A stretch of 64,000 nt of DNA from assembly GCA_963715675.1 (NCBI GenBank), contig OY970265.1, positions 3,286,001 to 3,350,000 on the forward strand. The letters run 5' to 3'. Below, in pieces: positions 50,994-60,285 of this stretch. The notes beneath the pieces are model-generated. The model was not told the DNA's origin and searched no databases. It saw only the letters and a list, made by a program, of their open reading frames with translations. This DNA comes from DASVWZ01 sp963715675 (GTDB lineage: Bacteria > Acidobacteriota > Terriglobia > Terriglobales > Acidobacteriaceae). Position 1 is the first letter of the stretch, and the number at the start of each line of letters is the position of its first letter. Both the position numbers and the translations under genes were made by a program.

Positions 50994-52205
50994 ATGGCCA
51001 ATCAGGGAAACAACTGGAAACAACAGAATCAGATATGGGGCAAACCGGGAGCCGCATTGGGCGCGATCGCCTTAGTGTTCGCTCTTGTGCACCTGGTCGC
51101 AGCTGCGCAGGCGGCACAAGCGCAAACCTTCGCAGTGCTTCATTCATTTAAGGGAGGGGATGGATCGGACCCGGAAGGGTCCCTCTGGCGAGACTCAGCC
51201 GACAACCTCTATGGCACCACTGTCTATGGCGGTTCTTTCGGCTTCGGAACTGTGTTCAAACTCGATACCAGCGGCAACGAGACCCTGTTGTACAGCTTCA
51301 GTGGGAAGCAAGACGGAGCCTACCCCTGGGCCAGCGTGATCCAGGATGCCGAGGGCAATCTCTACAGCACGACCTCCGGCGGAGGCAGGGGAGGCAACGG
51401 AACGGTTTTCCGACTGGATACGGCCAACAAGGAGACCGTGTTGCACGATTTCTCCGGCCGTGGCGGGGCCAGTCCTCGTGCGTCCCTGCTGCTCGACAGT
51501 CGTGGCAACCTGTACAGCACCACGCTGGGAGGCGGCGCCTATGGCGCGGGAGTCGTTTTCAAGCTGAGCCCGAAAAGCAGGGAAACTGTTCCTCATAGCT
51601 TTGCAGAGCCACCTGATGGGGCATACCCCCTGAGCGGTTTGGTGGCGGACGCCAATAACAACCTATATGGCACCACTGTCGTCGGCGGGAAGTTCGGTGC
51701 GGGAACCGTGTTCAAGCTCGACAGAGCCGGCAAGGAGAAGGTGCTGTACAGCTTCCGTGGTGGAACCGACGGCGGGTACCCTTGGGCAAATCTGGTCCTT
51801 GATCAGTCCGGTAACGTGTACGGCACAGCAAGTGAAGGCGGCGATCTGACGTGCGATGCCGGTTCTGGCTGCGGCGTGGTCTTCAAAATGGATAGCAGCG
51901 GCAAGGAGGAAGTCCTATACAGCTTCGCGGGAGGAACCGACGGAGCTTATCCCTATACCGGTTTGACCATGGATGCGAACGGAAACCTGTATGGCGTGAC
52001 GGTGCTTGGCGGGACCTCGGGAGCCGGAACGGTATTCCGGGTGGATACCGGCCGAAACGAAACCGTCCTTCACAACTTCACTGGGGGCACGGACGGAGGA
52101 TACCCGATTAGCGGCTTGATTCAGGATGTAGCAGGAAACCTTTACGGAACTGCCCAAACCGGCGGGCAGTACGGTTACGGCAACGTGTTTGAGTTAACCC
52201 CATGA
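50994..52205 (+). CDS. Secreted GloVer-repeat protein
   Basis: 403 residues. A signal sequence (GAIALVFALVHLVAAAQAAQAQ) is followed by seven repeats of about 50 residues with the core GNLYGTT..GG...GTVFKLD..G.E.VLYSF. This is the same GloVer family as the 20.8-22.3 kb gene, but without the C-terminal IPT domain. Seven repeats suggest a seven-bladed propeller. It is preceded by the conserved leader. The protein is very likely exported; biochemical role unknown. Confidence 0.88.
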   Translation: MANQGNNWKQQNQIWGKPGAALGAIALVFALVHLVAAAQAAQAQTFAVLHSFKGGDGSDPEGSLWRDSADNLYGTTVYGGSFGFGTVFKLDTSGNETLLYSFSGKQDGAYPWASVIQDAEGNLYSTTSGGGRGGNGTVFRLDTANKETVLHDFSGRGGASPRASLLLDSRGNLYSTTLGGGAYGAGVVFKLSPKSRETVPHSFAEPPDGAYPLSGLVADANNNLYGTTVVGGKFGAGTVFKLDRAGKEKVLYSFRGGTDGGYPWANLVLDQSGNVYGTASEGGDLTCDAGSGCGVVFKMDSSGKEEVLYSFAGGTDGAYPYTGLTMDANGNLYGVTVLGGTSGAGTVFRVDTGRNETVLHNFTGGTDGGYPISGLIQDVAGNLYGTAQTGGQYGYGNVFELTP

Positions 52206-52297
52206 CTCTCCAGGAAGCGGCAGGCAGTACAACGCCCCAGGTGAGGCAGCTCAAAAAGACAAGGAGAAAGGCAAATTTCTTGGTGAGGAGAATCCAA

Positions 52298-53809
52298 ATG
52301 AATCGGACGCTTGTCGTAGAAAGTCAAAGGAACAATCATCGCTATGCTTGTCTAACCTGTGCGATAACGCTTGCAGCCTTTGTCCTCCTTGCTGCGCCCG
52401 CACACGCACAGTTCACACTGCTGAAACTCAGTGCGGATAGTTTTCACAACTCGCAGAGCCAGCACAAGACGGAAGTCGAACCAGGCACATACTCCTGGCA
52501 CGACACCATCGTGTCCGCGTTTCAAGTGGCACGCATTTATGGCGGTGGCGGCGCAGATATCGGATTCGCCACGACCACGGACGGAGGCAAGACCTGGACC
52601 CAAGGCTATCTTCCCGGGCTTACCGACCACTACAAAGATGGTCCAAACCTGGCGGCCAGCGATGCCTCGGTTGTGTACAACGCAAAGTACGGTGTCTGGT
52701 TGATCTCCTCGCTTCCGATCGGCCATGCGGGATGGGGCGTAGCCGTGAACCGTTCCACGGATGGAATCCACTGGGACAAGCCCATTAAGGTCGACGACAG
52801 CGGTGACGATGATAAGAACTGGATCACATGTGATAACAGTGCGAAGAGTCCCTATTACGGCAATTGCTACGAGGTGTGGGACATACCTCCGGCCAACGGA
52901 ACCATCCTCTTAAGTACGTCGAGCGATGGCGGTAAAACCTGGAGCGCGCCGACGATGACGGCGGACCAGGCCACCGGATCCTGGACCCAACCGCTGGTAC
53001 AGACAAACGGCAGGGTAGTCGTAGTGTACTTCGCATACGGCCCGATGCTGGCCTTCAGTTCGAATGACGGAGGCAAAACGTGGGGTGTGAGCGATACCAT
53101 CGCCTACGCCAACAACTATGCGGGGAACAGCAACCTGCGCAGCATTGGAGTGGCGATGCCGTCCACGGGCATCGATGCTTCCGGCAAAATCTATGTGGTG
53201 TGGTCGGATTGCAGCTTCCGCCAGAATTGTTCGACCAATGATCTCGTTTTGAGCACGTCCAAGAACGGCAAGAAGTGGGCCTCGCCCGCGCGCATTCCCA
53301 TTGACGGTCTCAAAAGCACGGTCGATCACTTCATTCCAGGACTGGGCGTGGATCGTGCCACTTCCGGCAAGACGGCACACTTAACCGCAACTTACTATTA
53401 CTATCCCGATGCCAGTTGCAACAGCTCACCCTGCGAACTCGACCTCGGCTTCACGACGTCCCAGGATGGCGGTCAGACTTGGACGCGAGGAAAAAAACTG
53501 GCTGGCCCCATGAACTTGAGTTGGCTGCCGAACACGTTCTCCGGGCCGATGATCGCAGATTATCTTGCCACTTCCTACGTGAACGGGAAAGCCTTTGGTG
53601 TGTTCATCGTGGCGAAGGAGCCTTCCAATGGTTTGCTCAATGAGGCCACCTACACCACGAAGGAGCCTCTTATTGCAAATCAGGACGAACCGCGTTTCAG
53701 CTCGAAAGGCGAGAAGCGCCTGCCCAATGTGAAGTCGGACCACGCGTTTACTCCGTTCCGCGATGTTGACCGAGACGAGTTTCCGCCGTCCGGGCAGGAG
53801 AAGCACTAG
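52298..53809 (+). CDS. Exported Asp-box (BNR) repeat protein, sialidase-like fold
   Basis: 503 residues with a signal peptide (TCAITLAAFVLLAAPAHAQF) and about six Asp-box turns (TTDGGKTW, SSDGGKTW, SNDGGKTW, KNGKKW, SQDGGQTW, STDGIHW) spaced as in sialidase-like propellers. No Arg triad typical of sialidases is identifiable by eye, so enzymatic activity is not supported. The ATG at 52298 has GAGGAG seven bases upstream; the frame is open upstream to 52202, overlapping the previous stop, but that start has no ribosome site. Same direction as the GloVer gene, possibly co-transcribed. Confidence 0.83.
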   Translation: MNRTLVVESQRNNHRYACLTCAITLAAFVLLAAPAHAQFTLLKLSADSFHNSQSQHKTEVEPGTYSWHDTIVSAFQVARIYGGGGADIGFATTTDGGKTWTQGYLPGLTDHYKDGPNLAASDASVVYNAKYGVWLISSLPIGHAGWGVAVNRSTDGIHWDKPIKVDDSGDDDKNWITCDNSAKSPYYGNCYEVWDIPPANGTILLSTSSDGGKTWSAPTMTADQATGSWTQPLVQTNGRVVVVYFAYGPMLAFSSNDGGKTWGVSDTIAYANNYAGNSNLRSIGVAMPSTGIDASGKIYVVWSDCSFRQNCSTNDLVLSTSKNGKKWASPARIPIDGLKSTVDHFIPGLGVDRATSGKTAHLTATYYYYPDASCNSSPCELDLGFTTSQDGGQTWTRGKKLAGPMNLSWLPNTFSGPMIADYLATSYVNGKAFGVFIVAKEPSNGLLNEATYTTKEPLIANQDEPRFSSKGEKRLPNVKSDHAFTPFRDVDRDEFPPSGQEKH

Positions 53810-54147
53810 GCCAACGGGCGTACCATCCCGCAAAGACATTGCGCTGCAAGAGCAAGAGAATGAGCGGTGGACAAGTCACTCTTGTGACGACCGCTCCTTA
53901 TTTCTTTCTTGCGTAATCACCTTTCTCAGGGATTTAGACGGGCATGGTGTGGGCTCACGATTCTTGTCCGTTAGCGGCCGTTGAGCTGAACGAAAATTTT
54001 CCCTCACGCGTTGAGCCAGTCCCCCCTGAAATTCATTTTAGTTAGATGACAGCTCGACAAGCTGCGCGGCTCCCACGACCTTGCAGGGGCTGTAGGCTGC
54101 GCCCGAGCTGCACCTTCAGATTTCACAACAAAAAGGAGCAAATTTCT
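53810..54147. other. Intergenic region without recognised content
   Basis: 338 bases between the Asp-box protein and the small secreted protein. No coding frame, repeat or clear terminator was recognised; the promoter of the downstream gene should be in the second half. Confidence 0.45.
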
Positions 54148-54558
54148 ATGAAGTTACAACCGCGTAGTTTCGTGATCCCGGTTTTGCTGCTGACGGTGGT
54201 TCTGACTGTTGCGGGCAGCGCTTTCGCGGCTCATAACTCGCAGATCCCAGTTGCCTTTGCCAGTGTCTCTTACGATGGAACCCTGCAGTCGGGGACTTCC
54301 AACGTAACTTCTTCGTACAACAGCTCAACCGGCCTCTACCAGATTCAGATTACAAATGTGTGTTTCGTGCGGACGAATTACTCGACCGTGGCCAGCGTGT
54401 CGGGTTACAACGGGTGGCCCAAAGGTGCTCTGTTTGTGAACACCGACGACGACGGCCACTTCTGCAAGCAAACGGGCGCCCTGGTCGTAGGTCTCAGGGA
54501 CGTCAACGGAGATCTCCAACAGGCGGATTTCCAGGTGGTGGTATTTAAGGCCAAGTAA
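54148..54558 (+). CDS. Small secreted protein of unknown function
   Basis: 136 residues with a signal peptide (VIPVLLLTVVLTVAGSAFAAH). A small all-beta domain follows with VSYDGTLQSGTSNVTSSYN, YQIQITNVCFV, NTDDDGHFC and LVVGLRDVNGDLQQADF. Two Cys could form a disulfide. AAGGAG stands nine bases before the ATG. A strong hairpin terminator follows directly, so it is a single-gene unit. No family recognised. Confidence 0.75.
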   Translation: MKLQPRSFVIPVLLLTVVLTVAGSAFAAHNSQIPVAFASVSYDGTLQSGTSNVTSSYNSSTGLYQIQITNVCFVRTNYSTVASVSGYNGWPKGALFVNTDDDGHFCKQTGALVVGLRDVNGDLQQADFQVVVFKAK

Positions 54559-54564
54559 ATCCAT

Positions 54565-54598
54565 GGCTGGGCGTTGTTGGCGCCCAGCCAGTTTTCTT
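54565..54598 (+). terminator. Rho-independent terminator
   Basis: Perfect 9-bp stem GGCTGGGCG / CGCCCAGCC (54565-54573, 54581-54589) with a 7-base loop, followed by AGTTTTCTT. It lies six bases after the stop of the small secreted protein gene. Confidence 0.9.
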
Positions 54599-54667
54599 CG
54601 GGTCGCGAAACCCAGCAGATTCCACCCGGTGTCGCCGCGTCGGTTATGCGTCGGCACGTGTCTCATG

Positions 54668-57517
54668 TTAGAAATGCTCAAGCAGTGTCACATTTCCCTC
54701 TTCCAGAGCCCAGGTATATGCGATGCGCTTTCCGTCAGGCGAGGGAACGGGACAACCGATCCAGCCATAAGGATTCTCCAACAGTAACTGAGTGTGTCCG
54801 TCCTCATCCACCTCAAGAAGTGTGCCTCTTGAATCAGGGAATCCGGAAACAAAAATCCGCTTGCCATCGGCTGACCAAGCCGGCATCTGGAGCTCGTGCT
54901 GGGGTGGTGTAGGATGAATCACCCGGACCTGTTTACTGTTTACGTCTAGTACGCGGAGTTCATCGCTAAGGGTCTCCACCAGAGCAATCTTGCTCCCGTC
55001 TGGCGAAAGGCTCCAGTCGACATATTCCGTTGTGTCGACCCTTGCCAGCTCTCCCAGTCGCCCCCGCACAGCATCCACGACCGAGAGAACCGTCTGCTTC
55101 CCAATCAGTTCCGAAAGCACGCAAATGCGAGATCCAGTCCGCGCGCATTCCACCCATCCCGGCCCAGCCATCGGAAGTACGGTTTCGGCTGGGCCGCCGT
55201 TGGTTGGAATGCGCAGTAATCTTTGATGCTCCGGCTGGCGGAACGTAACCAGAAGCCAGGCGCCGTCAGGGCTAACACTGGCCATTGAATATCTTTCTGG
55301 CCCGGCGGCAAACAATTCAGCCGAGTCCGCTGTAATATCGCGTTTGTAGATACTAGAGTTGCGGCCGATCGAAACGTAGAACAAGGTTTGACTGTCGGCA
55401 GACCAAGCCCTGGGCTGGTTCTCCCAGCTGTCGTTGGTGAGGCGGGCCGACTGTTCCAAGCTGCCGCCCGTTTTGCTCAGCTTAGCCAGGAATATCGAGA
55501 GTACTTGCCGCAACGATGTCACCGCCAGCCGCTTGCCATCCCTACTACCACTTAGGTCTGAGATGTACGATCCTGTCGTATTCGTAAGTTGTCGAGGCTG
55601 TCCGGTCGCGGCTCCGCCCGAATCCACAGAGAGGGCCCACAAGTCCGATTGCAGGGTGCGATCGTCACAGCGCATGAAAATGACAGGACCACTAGAAAGC
55701 CACCAAACCGAATTGGTACCAGCGCAACCCAGGTCTTGATCTGTAAGGAGCACGCGATCTTCTCCGCTGCGAAGGTCACGCACTTCCAACGTTCCCAAAG
55801 TGCCTTTCGCATCGAACCAAACGTCCGCGATTTTCTGTCCGTCGGGCGACCAGGCAACATCCAAGATACGCTGGCCTTCGTCAAGCCGAACTCGCACGTG
55901 TGGCTCTCCTCCGTCCGCGGGCATAGTCCACAATTCACGTGAATCGTGTTGCCGATAGAAAATAATCTGCGACCCATCTGGAGAGAGCGAGGCCTTCAGA
56001 GCTTTGGCTGCTAATTTACGTTTCTCCCCGGAAAAGGCAAACAACCTCCAAAGCTCGTCCTCACCGTCTCTTACCAGGAGGTGTGTTCCGTCCGGATACC
56101 AGTCCTGAACCACGAGCCCCGCTGTTCCCGGTAGCTTGTGGTTTTCGCCGGTGTCGATCTCCTGGATCGAGATCCCGTTCTTGTCCGTGTACGCCAGATA
56201 TTTCCCATCCTGCGAAATCACGGCGAACGTGACCGGATTGTCGGCGGTGTTGGCCGTCAGTTGCCGCAGCGTGATCTGCCCGCTGGCAGGGGGAGTTGGT
56301 TTCCAGAATCTCCAGTTCAGCCCGATCGCCAGCAAGACAAGCACCAGCGACACCAGGACCGGAGCTAGCCATTTCGTCCGCAAACTCGACCGAGCGACAG
56401 ATCCCTGAACCACCACCCGGCCCGACGTCGTATCCCGCTTCAGCCGGTTCAGGTCCACCCGCAAATCAGATGCTGATTGGTAGCGGAGACTCGGTTCCTT
56501 CTCCAGCGCCTTCTCCACAATCTGATCCAACTGCGGCGGCAGCGTCGGCTCTACTTCCGTCGGCCGCTTCGGCGCCTCGTCCAGAATCGCCTTGAACACC
56601 ACCGCCGATGCCTTCCCCGGAAACGCCACCGTTCCCGTCGCCATCTCATACAGCACTGCACCCAGCGAAAAAATATCCGTTCTCCCATCCAGTTCTTCGC
56701 CCCGCGCCTGCTCCGGCGACATGTACGCCACCGTTCCCATCGCCACCCCAGGAGTGGTCAGCAACTTCGGTGAGGTTCCGCCCGCCGTCGGTTTATCTGC
56801 TGGTGCCTGGGATTCGTCCAGCTTCGCCAGCCCGAAATCCAGCACCTTCGATTCGCCGTGCATCGTCAGAAAGATATTCCCCGGCTTCAGGTCGCGATGC
56901 ACAATTCCCCGCCGGTGAGCGGCGTCCAGCGCATCGGCAACCTCTGTCGCGTAGCGCAGGGTCAGATCCAGCGACAGCCGGCCCTTCTGCAGGCGTGCAG
57001 CCAAGGTCTCGCCTTCCAGGTACTCCATGACCAGATAGTTCATCCCGTCCTGTTCGCCAATGTCGTAGAGATGGCAGATGTGGGGATGATTCAGGGAGGA
57101 AATCGCCCGTGCTTCGCGTTCGAAGCGTTGCCGCCGCACCGGGTCCGACGACAGGGCGCGGGGAATCAGCTTGATGGCCACGGTGCGATCCAGACGAGTG
57201 TCGCGGGCGCGATACACCTCGCCCATGCCACCGGCTCCGAGCAAAGCCTGCAGGGCATAAGGGCCCAGCCGGGTCCCCGCTGCCAGCACGCTGCTGCTTG
57301 CCGACATGGCCAGATGAGCGGCGACCCCGGTCAACCCCGGCGAGTCCAGAAAGTCTGTTGCCACCTTCCCCTCGGCCGCCAGCAGCTTGTCCATTTCCTG
57401 CCGCAGCTCGCGGTCGGCGGTGCAGGCTCGATCCAGAAACGCAGACCGCTGCTCGGGCGCCAGTTCCAGCGCCTGCCCGAGCACGTCGCGAATCTGTTGC
57501 CAGCGTTCGGGCGTCAT
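54668..57517 (-). CDS. Membrane Ser/Thr protein kinase with PD40 (WD40-like) sensor domain
   Basis: 949 residues. A kinase domain at about 70-340 has GAGGMGEVYRARD (P-loop), TVAIKLI (catalytic Lys), HRDLKPGNIFL (catalytic loop) and DFGLAK (metal loop). A TM (WLAPVLVSLVLVLLAIGLNW, near 395) and an extracytoplasmic TolB/PD40 propeller (SPDGKYLAY-like repeats, for example SPDGSQIIF, SPDGQKIAD, SPDGAWLLV) follow. The ATG overlaps the sigma-factor stop in ATGA, so kinase and sigma are made together. Such pairs are frequent in Acidobacteriota. It probably relays an outside signal by phosphorylation; target unknown. Confidence 0.93.
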   Translation of the reverse strand: MTPERWQQIRDVLGQALELAPEQRSAFLDRACTADRELRQEMDKLLAAEGKVATDFLDSPGLTGVAAHLAMSASSSVLAAGTRLGPYALQALLGAGGMGEVYRARDTRLDRTVAIKLIPRALSSDPVRRQRFEREARAISSLNHPHICHLYDIGEQDGMNYLVMEYLEGETLAARLQKGRLSLDLTLRYATEVADALDAAHRRGIVHRDLKPGNIFLTMHGESKVLDFGLAKLDESQAPADKPTAGGTSPKLLTTPGVAMGTVAYMSPEQARGEELDGRTDIFSLGAVLYEMATGTVAFPGKASAVVFKAILDEAPKRPTEVEPTLPPQLDQIVEKALEKEPSLRYQSASDLRVDLNRLKRDTTSGRVVVQGSVARSSLRTKWLAPVLVSLVLVLLAIGLNWRFWKPTPPASGQITLRQLTANTADNPVTFAVISQDGKYLAYTDKNGISIQEIDTGENHKLPGTAGLVVQDWYPDGTHLLVRDGEDELWRLFAFSGEKRKLAAKALKASLSPDGSQIIFYRQHDSRELWTMPADGGEPHVRVRLDEGQRILDVAWSPDGQKIADVWFDAKGTLGTLEVRDLRSGEDRVLLTDQDLGCAGTNSVWWLSSGPVIFMRCDDRTLQSDLWALSVDSGGAATGQPRQLTNTTGSYISDLSGSRDGKRLAVTSLRQVLSIFLAKLSKTGGSLEQSARLTNDSWENQPRAWSADSQTLFYVSIGRNSSIYKRDITADSAELFAAGPERYSMASVSPDGAWLLVTFRQPEHQRLLRIPTNGGPAETVLPMAGPGWVECARTGSRICVLSELIGKQTVLSVVDAVRGRLGELARVDTTEYVDWSLSPDGSKIALVETLSDELRVLDVNSKQVRVIHPTPPQHELQMPAWSADGKRIFVSGFPDSRGTLLEVDEDGHTQLLLENPYGWIGCPVPSPDGKRIAYTWALEEGNVTLLEHF

Positions 57518-58083
57518 GCCCCCGCCTCTGCGCTTAACTCGCGATGTAGCCACACCCGCGCCGTCGCCCAGTGCCGCTTCACCGTTGCCGCAGACAAGCC
57601 CATGACGCCGGCCGTTTCCTCGATTGACAAACCGCCAAAGAAGCGCAATTCGACAATACGACTCTGTTGCGGATCCAGGCGGGCGAGGCCGTGCAAGGCA
57701 TCGTCCAGCGCCAGCAGGTCGACCGGCCGGCCCTTGGTCAGAGCTACGGCATCGTCCAGCGTTAGCTTCTCCCCAGCGCCGCCGCGCTTGGCCGCCCGCC
57801 GCGTGCGTTCGTGCCCGGTCAGGATTTGTCGCATCAGCAAAGCGCAAACCGCGATGAAATGAGTCCGGTTCTGAAACTGCGGGCTGTGGTGTTGCTCTAG
57901 GCGGAGGTAGGCCTCATGCACCAGCGCCGTGGTCTGCAGAGTATGACCGGGACGTGCCTTGCGCAGATACTGATGCGCCACCCGCCGCAGGTCTGCGTAG
58001 AGCAGGGGCACCAAGGCCTTGAGGGCCTCCTGATCCCCTTCACTCCAGTTGGCCAAGAGCTCCGTGATCGCTGGCGGCGGCAT
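57514..58083 (-). CDS. ECF-type RNA polymerase sigma factor
   Basis: 189 residues in the ECF-type sigma family common in Acidobacteriota and Planctomycetes. Region 2 is EALKALVPLLYADLRRVAHQY with HTLQTTALVHEAYLRL; region 4 is LDPQQSRIVELRFFGGLS with IEETAGVMGLSAATVKRHWATA. The start MPPPAITELL matches the family better than an ATG at 58113; neither has a clear ribosome site, so the message may be leaderless. It is coupled to the kinase by ATGA. No anti-sigma gene is present; the kinase may control its activity. Confidence 0.88.
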   Translation of the reverse strand: MPPPAITELLANWSEGDQEALKALVPLLYADLRRVAHQYLRKARPGHTLQTTALVHEAYLRLEQHHSPQFQNRTHFIAVCALLMRQILTGHERTRRAAKRGGAGEKLTLDDAVALTKGRPVDLLALDDALHGLARLDPQQSRIVELRFFGGLSIEETAGVMGLSAATVKRHWATARVWLHRELSAEAGA

Positions 58084-58250
58084 GGTAATGGGAACCCCGT
58101 GTCCCCACATCATCGTTGCGCTGCAAGATACCCGTAAGTTGTAGGAATGTCAATGTCTCGAAGCCAGTCAACATCCCCCAGGCAACCCCGCGCTCATTCC
58201 GTGGAACCTGGTGGAAGAAATCCGCAAAGCGATGAGCCTTTTAATCCTGG

Positions 58251-58312
58251 AATTTCCTTTTATCCCAGTAGAGAGCTCGACAACTTCGCCACGAGGATAA
58301 GAGGAAGCCACC
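58251..58312 (+). promoter_or_regulatory. Conserved leader, copy 2
   Basis: GGAATTTCCTTTTATCC, then GTAG, ACTTCGCCACGAGGAT and AGGAAGCCACC before the start codon, matching the segment at 50931-50993 with the same order and similar spacing. Identity is highest in the first 17 bases and in the last about 30. Confidence 0.65.
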
Positions 58313-59650
58313 ATGAAGATCATGACAAACGAAATACAAAAAGCTACTCGGATCTCGAAGATATTCCAAAGTGCCGGACGCGTTACGCGGGTGCCGAAAA
58401 CCACAAGATGGGCACGTGTGTCCGCACTGGCAATCATTGCTGTGCTAGCGATTTCAGCTGGGGTTGCTGCTCAGAACCTGCCCGATAAGGTAGGACCACC
58501 CGCTAAATACAAGACGTTCGATGCTCCGGGCGCCGGCACCGGTCCGGGCCAGGGCACTCTGCCGATCAGCCTCAACCCGGCGGGTACGATCGTTGGCTTG
58601 ACCCGTGACGCCAACCTGGTGCGGCACGGTTTCCTGAGAGATACAAAAGGCAACTTCACCATCTTCGACGATCCAGACGCGGGCGCCGGCAGCGGTCAAG
58701 GCACACGCGGCTACAGCATCAACCCGAAGGGGGCGGTCACGGGATACTACACCGACTCGAGTGGTGTGGATCACGGCTTCGTGCGCGCTCCTGACGGCAC
58801 GATCACCAATTTCGATGCCCCGGATGCGGGCACAGGCGCAGGCCAGGGCACCTTCCCCTGGGGCTCCAACGACATCAATCCATCAGGCGCGATCACGGGA
58901 TTTTACATAGACTCTAACAACGCGGATCACGGCTTTCTGCGTGCTCCTGACGGCACGATCACCGAGTTCGATGCTCCAGGCGGCGCCGGGGGCACCGGAG
59001 GCTTCGGCATTAACCCAGCGGGGACGATCACGGGAGACGACTGTAGTCCAACCGAATATTACGGCTTCCTGCGCAGCCCTAAAGGCCATTTCACCAAGTT
59101 TGGTGTCCCCGGCGCGGTCAACGGCACTTACCCCGAGTACATCAACGCGGCGGGAGCGATCACGGGAACATGGACGGACGTGTCAGGCGCGGATCACGGC
59201 TTTCTGCGCGATCCTCACGGCAAGATCACTAAGTTCGATCCTTCGGGTGCAGGTAAGGGCAGCGGTCAGGGCACTATACCCTGGTCCATAAACGACGCGG
59301 GGGTGATCTCGGGACAGTACCAAGACACGAGCGGTGTGTATCACGGCTTCGTGCGCGCTCCCGACGGCAAGATCACTACGTACGACGTTCCGGGCGCGGG
59401 TACAGGCAACGGTCTCGGCACCCAACCTTCCGTCATCAACAACCCGGGGGCGATCACAGGAGATTACATCGACGCGAGCGGTGTACTTCACGGCTTCCTG
59501 GCAAAGGGTTTCTCCGACTTGGAATGTTCGAACATACTCCCAGAGGCAAGCGGCACGTTCAATGACCAAGGCCCAATCAACGGCCTGGGCGCCACAACTG
59601 CGGTGCCAAGGGCGACCACCCGAAGGCCGAGCGCCACTCTGCCTGAGTGA
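58313..59650 (+). CDS. Secreted HAF-like repeat protein
   Basis: 445 residues. A signal segment (VSALAIIAVLAISAGVAAQ) precedes seven repeats of about 45 residues with core DHGFLRAPDGTITxFDAPGAG followed by QGTxPxxINPxGxITGxYxD. This resembles the extracellular HAF repeat family. As for the GloVer proteins, seven copies suggest a beta-propeller. It shares its leader with the GloVer gene at 50994 and is followed by a strong terminator. Function unknown; exported. Confidence 0.85.
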   Translation: MKIMTNEIQKATRISKIFQSAGRVTRVPKTTRWARVSALAIIAVLAISAGVAAQNLPDKVGPPAKYKTFDAPGAGTGPGQGTLPISLNPAGTIVGLTRDANLVRHGFLRDTKGNFTIFDDPDAGAGSGQGTRGYSINPKGAVTGYYTDSSGVDHGFVRAPDGTITNFDAPDAGTGAGQGTFPWGSNDINPSGAITGFYIDSNNADHGFLRAPDGTITEFDAPGGAGGTGGFGINPAGTITGDDCSPTEYYGFLRSPKGHFTKFGVPGAVNGTYPEYINAAGAITGTWTDVSGADHGFLRDPHGKITKFDPSGAGKGSGQGTIPWSINDAGVISGQYQDTSGVYHGFVRAPDGKITTYDVPGAGTGNGLGTQPSVINNPGAITGDYIDASGVLHGFLAKGFSDLECSNILPEASGTFNDQGPINGLGATTAVPRATTRRPSATLPE

Positions 59651-59692
59651 GCCGGAAACACAACAGCTCAATCCCTCACGAATCGGAACCAA

Positions 59693-59721
59693 GCCGCCCG
59701 CTGTCGGGCGGCTTTTCTTTT
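59693..59721 (+). terminator. Rho-independent terminator
   Basis: Perfect 8-bp stem GCCGCCCG / CGGGCGGC (59693-59700, 59705-59712) with a 4-base loop and the tail TTTTCTTTT. It ends the HAF-like gene. Confidence 0.94.
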
Positions 59722-59862
59722 GACTCACGCCGAACGTGTTGACACGGGTAGCTGTTGTAACCAGATGTTACAATAGCAATCATCAGTCACAGCCTGAGTC
59801 GCGGGGCGCTGCGCGGTAGGGAATATGTAGGGCGCGAAGTCGGTAACCCACTGGGAGGCTAC

Positions 59863-60285
59863 TCAGTTTTTGCCTTTTTGGACGAGCTCCACGGGCATGT
59901 GGCTCAGCTTGGCATAGATCTGGCCCCGTCGCAGCAGGGGCCACCAATCGTAAAGATAGATCTGCATCGGTCGCCACATGGCGACCCATCCCGCAATCGT
60001 AAGGCTCTCTCGCACGATGGCAGCCCAAGTGCCCGCCTCATGCCCTAACAACATCTTGCTGAGAATTAGACACGCAGCCAGGAACAGCAGCCCGATGAAA
60101 AGACTGGTGCGGCCTTGCCTCATGAGCCGCTTGAACTCCAAGTCAGTAATTTGGGCACCGTGAGCAAAGTGATTGTGGACGGCTGTCCGAATCAGTTCTC
60201 TGGGGTCTTCGGGCGGCCACTGGTCCAAGAAGATGCGCAATTTGATCGGCGGGGGCGCCTTGAAAGGCGATGGAACCGTCCGCAC
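59863..60285 (-). CDS. Small membrane protein, possibly N-terminally truncated
   Basis: 140 residues with a charged N-terminal region (LRIFLDQWPPEDPRELI, AHGAQITDLEFKRLMRQG), two TMs (SLFIGLLFLAACLILSKML and ESLTIAGWVAMWRPM) and YDWWPLLRRGQIYAKLSHMPVEL at the end. I recall related proteins with about 60 more N-terminal residues, so this one may have lost its 5' part. It overlaps the preceding frameshifted gene by 143 bases, which would fit a deletion joining two genes. The GTG start is uncertain. Confidence 0.6.
   Translation of the reverse strand: MRTVPSPFKAPPPIKLRIFLDQWPPEDPRELIRTAVHNHFAHGAQITDLEFKRLMRQGRTSLFIGLLFLAACLILSKMLLGHEAGTWAAIVRESLTIAGWVAMWRPMQIYLYDWWPLLRRGQIYAKLSHMPVELVQKGKN

Noticed and set aside
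50988..50998. A perfect Kozak-like GCCACCATGG at the start of the GloVer gene
   Set aside because: The organism is bacterial and a purine-rich ribosome site is present; the resemblance is coincidental, although the same GCCACC recurs in the second conserved leader.
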